From positions 1-38,145 of the forward strand of contig JACDHA010000014.1 of the NCBI GenBank assembly GCA_013821315.1: DNA of 38,145 nucleotides, read 5' to 3'. A program made the translations under genes and the position numbers. Of this stretch, positions 32,852-38,145 are shown in pieces. This DNA is from Candidatus Dependentiae bacterium. Its GTDB lineage: Bacteria; Babelota; Babeliae; Babelales; Babelaceae. The notes beneath the pieces were generated by a model that saw nothing but the letters and a program-made list of their open reading frames with translations, was not told the origin of the DNA and searched no databases. Within the stretch, counting starts at the first letter, position 1. Every line of letters begins with the position of its first letter.

Positions 32852-33627
32852 GGTTTATCCTTTTGTAAGTGTATGGCATATCCAGCGATAGTTGTGGCAA
32901 TATCAGATGGCAATGGTGGTGTTGCGCGTATTAGCGCAAGAGCGTTATTATAATCCCGTAACAGTTCCCCTATTTGTTTGTAAATAGCCTTTTTTGATTG
33001 AGCAAGCTGATTTTGGGCAAGATTGCCCAGAGCGGATATCTGTTGTTGTGTTGGTTTAAGTTGTGCAAGTAGCTGTTTAACTAAAGAGGTATAGCCACCG
33101 TCAACAGCTTTGCTTAATGTTTCGTGCGTGGAATTACTGTTGGCTTCTTGGTGTAGTTGCTGGTACTCTTGGAGCATCTGGACAATTGCTTTTTTGTTTT
33201 CCTTTGTTTTGGAATTTTCATATTGTCTTGGCTCACTTATTTCTAATGCTATCCAACCTTCGTGACTTTTAATGGAAGGATCAGCATCCGCTTACAGGAG
33301 CAGTTGAGCTAGTTCTGTATAGCCAGATGAAGCAGCAATATGGAGTGGTGTATAGCCAAATCGATGATCAGTCGCATTGACGTTGGCACCTTTATCAAGC
33401 AGTAGTTGCGCCATGTCAGTAAGGCCACGATTAGCAGCCCAATGGAGTGGTGTATAGCCACGGTAAGTAACTGCATTAGGATTGGCGCCCGCTTGGAGTA
33501 GTTGCTCAATCTGTTCCCTAGTGCCTAGTTGAACTGCTTTGAGTAATTGACTGTCCAGATCTTGCTGATTGGTCATGGCTGTACCTTGGAGAGGTAACAA
33601 TAGGAGGGCAAGAAAGAGCTTGTTCAT
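32848..33627 (-). pseudogene. Ankyrin gene with full tail module, cut by one in-frame TAA
   Basis: One frame runs from the ATG at 33627 (AAAGGA upstream; signal peptide MNKLFLALLLLPLQGTA) to a TGA at 32848, 259 codons, broken only by TAA at 33292-33294. Before it: LLKAVQLGTREQIEQLL, TPLHWAANRGLTDMAQLLL, TPLHIAASSGYTELAQLLL. After it, in the same frame: ADADPSIKSHEGWIAL, KKAIVQMLQEYQQ, then the module THETLSKAVDGGYTSLVKQLL, LKPTQQQISALGNLAQ, YKQIGELLRDYNNAL and LPSDIATTIAGYAI. Family members have Gln at the stop (LLLQAGADPSIK), so a single C-to-T change (CAA or CAG to TAA or TAG-like) explains it. The end overlaps the next ATG (ATGA). It could be a fresh pseudogene, a readthrough site or a sequencing error. 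Confidence 0.85.
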
Positions 33628-33701
33628 ATAATTTCCTTTAGTAATATTATTCTTATTAGTTTCTTTTAGCATGCCAATAGTGTTTGCTAGTTATCAATAA
33701 T

Positions 33702-33755
33702 GTGATAGCAATTATAATCAACATTGGCAGGGTTTAATTCTAAATTACTAGCAGT
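33702..33755. repeat. Intergenic repeat, copy 2 (copy 1 at 31592-31641)
   Basis: Relative of 31592-31641 with a few substitutions and an extra ACTA near its right end. It lies between the stop of the 33915 gene and the start of the interrupted ANK gene. Confidence 0.75.
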
Positions 33756-33834
33756 AAGGAGTAATTTTTTTAGGATTAATGGCCTTTACTATCATTTTAA
33801 CACAGCTTGTTTATTTTATAACATTCAATATATT

Positions 33835-33860
33835 ATAAAAAGACGATATTGTTTTATCGT
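33835..33860 (-). terminator. Intrinsic terminator of the 33915 gene
   Basis: ACGATA (33843-33848) pairs with TATCGT (33855-33860), 6-nt loop; on the minus strand the stem is followed by CTTTTTATAAT. About 55 bases past the stop codon. Confidence 0.7.
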
Positions 33861-33914
33861 AATGATTAATAAAATTAGCTAAATTAGGTATGCTTTTATC
33901 AAGCCAACGGTAGA

Positions 33915-35009
33915 TTATTGTCCTTGGGCATAAGTAGCAATATAAGAAGCTAATTCTTTAGGTAATTGAATATCTGTTATAACTACATCATCATCAGCTG
34001 GTCTTTTCTTACTTAGCTGCGCAGCAGAAGCGGACTTGTACATTTCTTGGGCAGATCGTCGTGCTAATGCAAAGCGTAAAGCGTATTGCTTGAACTCTTG
34101 ACCCATGTACTTATAAACTAGCTTGTTGGTTTGTTGGTATAAGCTTTGTAGTCGCTGGTTATAGTGAGCAATTTCTTGTGCTGTTAATTGCAGCTTTGGT
34201 AATAGTTTTTTAACAATAAATAAATAACCGAGTCCAATAGCCTTATCCAAAAGCTCTTTAGTCGGTTGCGCATCAGCAGTAAGGTCTAGCTCATTGTAGT
34301 TTCGCAAAAGCTTTATTATTTCCTCTTGATTGAGCACTTGAGCTAGCTGGTGGCCGCTATTGAATTGTTCGGCTGACTGTAATGGCGTATAACCCTTGTC
34401 GTCTTTTACATTAGGATTAGCTCCAGCGGCAAGTAATGCTTTTATAGCCTCACTATTTGCACTGTAGGCAGCATTGTGTAATGGCGTATAGTGATTCTCA
34501 TCAGCAGCATTAGGATTAGCGCCAGCGGCGAGTAATTCCTGTACTTGTTGCGTATTGCCATTTTGAGCAGCTTGAAATAGCTGGATATTAAGATAGTTGG
34601 TTTGTCTATAGAGTTGTTGTAACAGCTTGTTGTAGCTTGTAAGATCTGCTACAGTCAGTTGTAGCTTAGATAACAGTTTCTTAGCGATAGGTGCATACCC
34701 TTGCTCTAGTGCTTTATCTAGTAGCTCTTTGGTAGGATTGGCATCAGCAGCGTGCTCTAACTTTATATATTCTTCCAGTATTTGTATTGCTTTATCATTG
34801 ACAGCTCTGCCAGCCGCCCTAGCACTTTTAGCAAGTTCTAAAGGCGTCCAGCCAACAAAGGTTGTGACATGAGGATTAGCGCCAAGGGTGAGTAATTTTT
34901 GTACTTGTTGTGCATTGCCGTTGTGAGCAGCATCGATTAGCTGACTATCAAGATTATTCATCCCATACAGACAGGAGAAAAAGGGTATAATAAGGAGTAA
35001 TTTTTTCAT
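33915..35009 (-). CDS. Secreted ankyrin protein with the ANK + tail module in duplicate
   Basis: 364 residues; the ATG at 35009 follows AAAGAAAGG. Signal peptide about 1-16 (MKKLLLIIPFFSCLYG). The order is ANK (LIDAAHNGNAQQVQKLLT), first tail-module half (TKELLDKALEQGYAPIAKKLL; LTSYNKLLQQLYRQTN), then a second ANK set (LFQAAQNGNTQQVQELLA; TPLHNAAYSANSEAIKALL), then the second full module (TKELLDKAIGLGYLFIVKKLL; YNQRLQSLYQQTNKLVYKYM) ending IQLPKELASYIATYAQ. The first module copy lacks the LPxDI end, so the duplication joined a complete gene to one missing its last ~60 residues. A KKRPADDD stretch before the tail is basic-acidic and could be a host nuclear-localisation-like patch, which is speculative. 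Promoter at 35043-35071. Confidence 0.93.
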   Translation of the reverse strand: MKKLLLIIPFFSCLYGMNNLDSQLIDAAHNGNAQQVQKLLTLGANPHVTTFVGWTPLELAKSARAAGRAVNDKAIQILEEYIKLEHAADANPTKELLDKALEQGYAPIAKKLLSKLQLTVADLTSYNKLLQQLYRQTNYLNIQLFQAAQNGNTQQVQELLAAGANPNAADENHYTPLHNAAYSANSEAIKALLAAGANPNVKDDKGYTPLQSAEQFNSGHQLAQVLNQEEIIKLLRNYNELDLTADAQPTKELLDKAIGLGYLFIVKKLLPKLQLTAQEIAHYNQRLQSLYQQTNKLVYKYMGQEFKQYALRFALARRSAQEMYKSASAAQLSKKRPADDDVVITDIQLPKELASYIATYAQGQ

Positions 35010-35422
35010 AAATGCCTTTCTTTAGTAGAATCGTTTCTTATTATTGTACGCTATTTATTTCATATTGTCAATAAAATTGGGATAAAATAGCTAGGATGAT
35101 CCTATTTGGGTGATTGAGCGAATGGGGCTCTTATGCTCTCTTTGTTGCAATAAAAGGCAGTCCTTACTAGCTTCTCGAAGCTACTCATCTAGATCGTTCA
35201 TGCTGCGCGTGGTATCATGAGCAATAGTTTTTCCTATAGAGCCGTTTTTAATATAGTGACTAAGTCTGTATAGTACATAGAGCCTTGATCAGGGTGGCTA
35301 TCATTAATAAGAGACCTGACCAATCAAGTGTGGATACATTAAATTTGAACCCGAGTAATTGACTAAATGAAATAAGCCTTTATGCTTATAAAAATAACTA
35401 CTCTAAAAATAAGGTTAAAACT
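35010..35422. other. Divergent intergenic region, with a possible decayed reading frame
   Basis: Contains the minus-strand promoter near 35043 and, on the minus strand between about 35100 and 35260, coding-like scraps (KTIAHDTTRSMNDLDE, a stop, LREASKDCLLLQQRE) that I cannot assign. No intact gene. Confidence 0.4.
35043..35071 (-). promoter_or_regulatory. Promoter TTGACA-N17-TACAAT for the 33915 gene
   Basis: On the minus strand TTGACA (35066-35071), 17 bases, TACAAT (35043-35048), giving a ~27-base leader to the ATG at 35009. It shares TTATTGACA and ATATGAAATAA with the 2646 promoter. Confidence 0.8.
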
Positions 35423-36169
35423 ATGCAAAAATTACTAACACTTTCAGTTATCCTTCTCTTTACACAATCACATGCCACAGAATTGACCGATGCCATACGC
35501 ACGAACGATAGACATAAAATAGAGCAGTTGCTCGCACAATCATCCACCATTATTGATACACCTGATAGCTATGGCGACACACCGCTCATACATGCTGTTA
35601 GCGATAATAAAAAAGAACTCGCGCACCTGCTCCTCGAGAATGGTGCGGATATTAATAAACCTAATAACAATGGCCAAACGCCGCTCCATACAGCTCTCTA
35701 TTATTCCAACAAAGAACTTGTGCAACCGCTCTTGCAGAGCGGTGCTAGTCCTTTCATTAAAGACGAAGAAGCAAAAACGGCTCTTGATACTCTGCGAGTA
35801 GATAACCCTTATTGGTCTTCTGAAGAAAAGCAGCCACTGATAGAACTGGTTGAGCAGTATATGCGGCTGTTTCAAGAAGTGCAGCATAGCCCTACTATTG
35901 ATACACTTAAAAAAGCGGTACAGCTTGGCTATCCAGGGTTGGTTAAACAGCTTCTCAAGAAGATCAAGCCCAACATTAAACAGATACGTCAGGTAGGCCA
36001 ATTGGCACAGCAAGAGTACAACCAAACCAACAATGAGGCTTTTACAACAACCAAAAGAGTACTGACCGATTACATGCATGCCCTTATGCTCGCCCATGCC
36101 GAGCCAGGGATTCCCGCCGACATACTGCCGGCCGATATTCTGCATGTTATTGCTGGTTATGCCGTATAA
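35423..36169 (+). CDS. Secreted ankyrin-repeat protein with full tail module (inverted-pair member 1)
   Basis: 248 residues; the ATG at 35423 follows AAGG at 8 bases. Signal peptide about 1-18 (MQKLLTLSVILLFTQSHA). Three ANK repeats: AIRTNDRHKIEQLLAQSS, TPLIHAVSDNKKELAHLLL, TPLHTALYYSNKELVQPLL. The module follows (TIDTLKKAVQLGYPGLVKQLL; IKPNIKQIRQVGQLAQQ; TTTKRVLTDYMHALMLAHA) and ends with PADILHVIAGYAV. About 60-70% of residues match the minus-strand gene at 36902-37726 by eye, so the two are an inverted duplicate pair. Its GC content is higher than its neighbours'. It ends at a GC-rich terminator also resembling that of its partner. Confidence 0.93.
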   Translation: MQKLLTLSVILLFTQSHATELTDAIRTNDRHKIEQLLAQSSTIIDTPDSYGDTPLIHAVSDNKKELAHLLLENGADINKPNNNGQTPLHTALYYSNKELVQPLLQSGASPFIKDEEAKTALDTLRVDNPYWSSEEKQPLIELVEQYMRLFQEVQHSPTIDTLKKAVQLGYPGLVKQLLKKIKPNIKQIRQVGQLAQQEYNQTNNEAFTTTKRVLTDYMHALMLAHAEPGIPADILPADILHVIAGYAV

Positions 36170-36200
36170 TACATAGTTAGCTTGCTAACCAGAGAATTGC

Positions 36201-36230
36201 GCCCCAGTTGCACAGCTGGGGCTTTTGTTT
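36201..36230 (+). terminator. Intrinsic terminator of the 35423 gene
   Basis: GCCCCAG (36201-36207) pairs with CTGGGGC (36216-36222), followed by TTTTGTTTT. About 30 bases past the stop codon. Confidence 0.9.
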
Positions 36231-36844
36231 TAAAGCAGAGTCGGATTTTACTAGTTTTAATGCTCCAGGATGCGTTTGTTTTTTTGTACTAGTTTTGTAT
36301 GAGTTGGTGGTAAATAATTGATCCTGGGGCTTTTATTGTGGTGTTTATTTTTGCTCACGATGTCTTATTATTTTTTCTATCTACTTTTTTATTTTTTATT
36401 CTCTTTTACTAGCATATTTGACTATAATAAATTGACTGGCACGTTTGTTTGGATTTAGCCTGCTTTTTTTGATGATGCTCAAAGCGGCTTACTTACAAGC
36501 TTTTTGACAGCCATTGCATGTCCTAAAAGCTCACATTACAGACATGCAGACCTTTGGCATTATTAGTTAATTGAGCAAAAATGATTTTAGATAAATAGTA
36601 GCTTAAAAGCATATCAATACTTTCATTAAGACCGCCCCTGCAATTACATCATGGTTGAGCGATATGTAATTTAACATTTAACTTTTTGCAAATGAGCTCA
36701 TACTTGGCATTTGATCTACTATTACCCTATGGTTTAGGACAATAACTTTATCTCTTGCAAAGTCTTATAGGTACTCTTATTGCCCGACAATATTTTAATC
36801 CCAATTCGATAATGTTATTATAGAGCTATGTAGTAAAGAAAAGC

Positions 36845-36869
36845 AAAAACTCCAGTTGTGTAACTGGGG
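36845..36869 (-). terminator. Intrinsic terminator of the 36902 gene
   Basis: CTCCAGTT (36850-36857) pairs with AACTGGGG (36862-36869) with one G·T; on the minus strand it is followed by TTTTTGCTTT. Its sequence resembles the partner terminator at 36201, so it was duplicated with the gene. Confidence 0.85.
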
Positions 36870-36901
36870 CTTAATTCTATAATTAGCAAACTAACTATTT
36901 A

Positions 36902-37726
36902 TTACAACGTGTGGCCAGCAATAACATGCAGCATATCGGCCGGCTGTGGTGACTCGGCATGGGCGAGCATAAGGGCATGCATGTAATCGGTCAGTATTCT
37001 TTTTATTGCTTTAAAGGCCTCATTCTTAGTTTGAGCAGAGCGCTGATGGGCCAGTTGGCTTAACTGTCGTACCTGTCTAATACCGGGAGCAAGCTTTTTC
37101 AGAAGCTGTTTAACTAACGCTGGGTAGCCATGTTCCACCACTTTGAGTAGCGTGTCATAGTTAGGGCCCTGCTGCATTTCTTTAAAAACAGCCACATAGG
37201 GCCCAAGCAGTTGTATCAGTGGCTGTTTTTCTTCAGGAGTGTAAATGATACTTGCCAGCAAAGCATCCAGAGTCGCTTTTCCTTCTTTATATGCAATGAA
37301 AGGATCAGCACCGTTCTCTATAAGCAGCTTCACGAGTTCTTTATTGGTAGTATTAACAGCAGAATGGAGCGGTGTCCGGCCTTGGTTAGTAGGCTTATTT
37401 GTATCGGCACCTTTAGCGAGGAGCAGCTGTACTAGCTCTTTTCTGTTGCATATAACAGCAAGATGGAGCGCTGTTTGACCATCATTATTAGGCGCATTGA
37501 CATCAGCGCGTTTATCGAGGAGCAGCTGCACTAGCTCTTTGTTGTTGAATCTAACAGCATAAATGAGCGGTGGAGCGCCATAGCTATCAGGTGTATCAAT
37601 AATGGTGGGTGATTGTGCAAGCAGTTGCTCTACTTTTTGTCTATCGTTTTTACGCATAGCATCAGTTAACTCTGTACCCTGCGCTTGTAGAGAAACAAAT
37701 AGTAATGGTAGAAATAGTTTTTTCAT
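36902..37726 (-). CDS. Secreted ankyrin-repeat protein with full tail module (inverted-pair member 2)
   Basis: 274 residues; ATG at 37726; the ribosome site is weak (GAAAG). Signal peptide about 1-17 (MKKLFLPLLFVSLQAQG). Four ANK repeats, one more than its partner at 35423: AMRKNDRQKVEQLLAQSP, PPLIYAVRFNNKELVQLLL, TALHLAVICNRKELVQLLL, TPLHSAVNTTNKELVKLLI. The module follows (YDTLLKVVEHGYPALVKQLL; LAPGIRQVRQLSQLAHQ; AIKRILTDYMHALMLAHA) and ends PADMLHVIAGHTL, with the usual Tyr of GYA replaced by His. Repeat number has changed by one whole unit since the duplication. Promoter probably at 37884-37912. Confidence 0.93.
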   Translation of the reverse strand: MKKLFLPLLFVSLQAQGTELTDAMRKNDRQKVEQLLAQSPTIIDTPDSYGAPPLIYAVRFNNKELVQLLLDKRADVNAPNNDGQTALHLAVICNRKELVQLLLAKGADTNKPTNQGRTPLHSAVNTTNKELVKLLIENGADPFIAYKEGKATLDALLASIIYTPEEKQPLIQLLGPYVAVFKEMQQGPNYDTLLKVVEHGYPALVKQLLKKLAPGIRQVRQLSQLAHQRSAQTKNEAFKAIKRILTDYMHALMLAHAESPQPADMLHVIAGHTL

Positions 37727-38145
37727 GCTTGTATTCTTTCAATTTAGTTTTTTGATCGTTATTGCTTTATTCTAAATTTGTTGTTTTTATTTTTCAATTG
37801 CCAATTAAACATGCATTACAGAAGGTGTTTTTGCATATTTAATCCTCTAATACTGCATTTTTATTCTAGTCCACACTTAATTAACTATATTATAATATAT
37901 TCAATATGTCAATAAAGCGCATTGAGGCGACATTATCTAGTAATTAAAAATAAAATATTTTTTTATTTTTAATGATTTTAGAAACTAAGATTTAGGATAC
38001 TATTGGTTTAATGCCAATGCTTTACTGATGTTTTTATTCTATCTTACAGCTGCCATTCTTTCCCCTTCTCCCCTTTTATCTTTTCCCTAATCTACTTTAT
38101 TCTTTTTTTATCTTTATATATTAAAAATATAAAGCTTACAATAAA
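37727..38145. other. Upstream region of the last ANK gene, gene-free
   Basis: On the minus strand TTGACA (37907-37912), 17 bases, TATAGT (37884-37889) is a good promoter and would give a ~150-base leader to 37726. Beyond it the sequence is AT-rich and ends in a long pyrimidine-rich tract (about 38055-38120). No gene is supported. Confidence 0.55.
37884..37912 (-). promoter_or_regulatory. Promoter TTGACA-N17-TATAGT
   Basis: Perfect -35 and good -10 with 17-base spacing on the minus strand, but ~150 bases from the ATG at 37726, so a long leader or another nearer start is implied. Confidence 0.6.

Larger units (their letters stand above)
36170..36901. other. Convergent spacer between the inverted ANK pair
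   Basis: About 730 bases without an intact gene. Terminators lie at each end (36201-36230 and 36845-36869). Between them, short coding-like scraps occur on the minus strand around 36540-36660 (GGLNESIDMLLSYYLSKII, then AQLTNNAKGLHVCNVSF), separated by stops; this may be a decayed mobile gene, which I cannot identify. Confidence 0.5.

Noticed and set aside
34000-34030. KKRPADDD as a nuclear localisation signal in the 33915 protein
   Set aside because: Too short and common a pattern to call without host-localisation data; mentioned only as speculation.
35540-36145. 201-codon minus-strand frame inside the 35423 ANK gene
   Set aside because: It is the antisense shadow of a clear ANK gene with signal peptide and family tail; no start signal of its own.
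38050-38120. Pyrimidine-rich tract near the right edge, with a purine tract at 29002-29050
   Set aside because: Probably simple-sequence composition; no shared motif longer than a few bases could be aligned with confidence.
2-38145. CRISPR array, tRNA or rRNA genes
   Set aside because: No regularly spaced direct repeats with unique spacers and no tRNA/rRNA-like sequence were recognised. The repeats present are coding (ANK, 14-residue units) or single intergenic duplicates.

Overview
The window is AT-rich, uses ordinary Shine-Dalgarno starts (AAAGGA/AGGAG) and all three stops, and is dominated by secreted ankyrin-repeat (ANK) proteins. About twenty ANK genes or gene remnants are visible, nearly all starting with a classical signal peptide. 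Many end in a short conserved C-terminal module finishing in an LPxDIxxxIAGY-like motif. Together with a lone phosphoketolase/acetate kinase pair and many decaying genes, this suggests a reduced-genome intracellular symbiont or parasite of a eukaryote such as an amoeba. Candidatus Dependentiae (TM6/Babeliales) is my best guess from gene style; this is inference and no marker gene proves it.

Layout. 1-2.6 kb: the 3' part of an ANK gene, a secreted protein of unknown function, and a convergent ANK gene. 2.8-4.1 kb: a minus-strand gene with an acidic tail ending in Cys-Cys, then a plus-strand structured element followed by a decayed reading frame. 4.1-7.6 kb: the only clear metabolic genes, xfp (phosphoketolase) overlapping ackA (acetate kinase), a two-step route from sugar phosphate through acetyl-phosphate to ATP. 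7.7-10.2 kb: three related minus-strand ANK genes. 10.4-12.1 kb: a graveyard with a frameshifted rarA, an IS200/IS605-type tnpB remnant with its right end, and an ANK remnant. 12.2-17.4 kb: a frameshifted ANK gene, two large internally duplicated ANK-like genes, a decayed stretch and a further ANK gene. 17.6-18.1 kb: a CHC2-type zinc-finger remnant and a second, solitary IS right end. 18.3-25.5 kb: a 543-aa ANK protein, a giant 1617-aa protein with an EndoU-like N-terminus followed by ANK repeats, and a broken ANK fragment. 25.4-27.8 kb: two minus-strand ANK genes. 27.9-29.4 kb: a promoter-to-terminator unit that may be a small RNA, a second decayed Cys-Cys gene and a second copy of the structured element. 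29.4-32.9 kb: three genes sharing a C-terminal domain. 32.8-35.0 kb: an ANK gene cut by one in-frame stop and a doubly modular ANK gene. 35.4-37.7 kb: an inverted pair of close ANK paralogues.

The genes read as an effector-type arsenal made by repeated duplication: signal peptide, ANK recognition repeats, and in many cases an F-box/PRANC-like tail. The most unusual items are: (1) two copies of a plus-strand leader-like element about 25 kb apart, with a 51-nt loop of identical length and three compensatory base-pair changes in the stem, each next to a divergent Cys-Cys-tail gene or its remnant; (2) the giant EndoU-like/ANK fusion; (3) the shared C-terminal module; (4) decaying tnpB/IS ends and recent point inactivations inside the ANK array.
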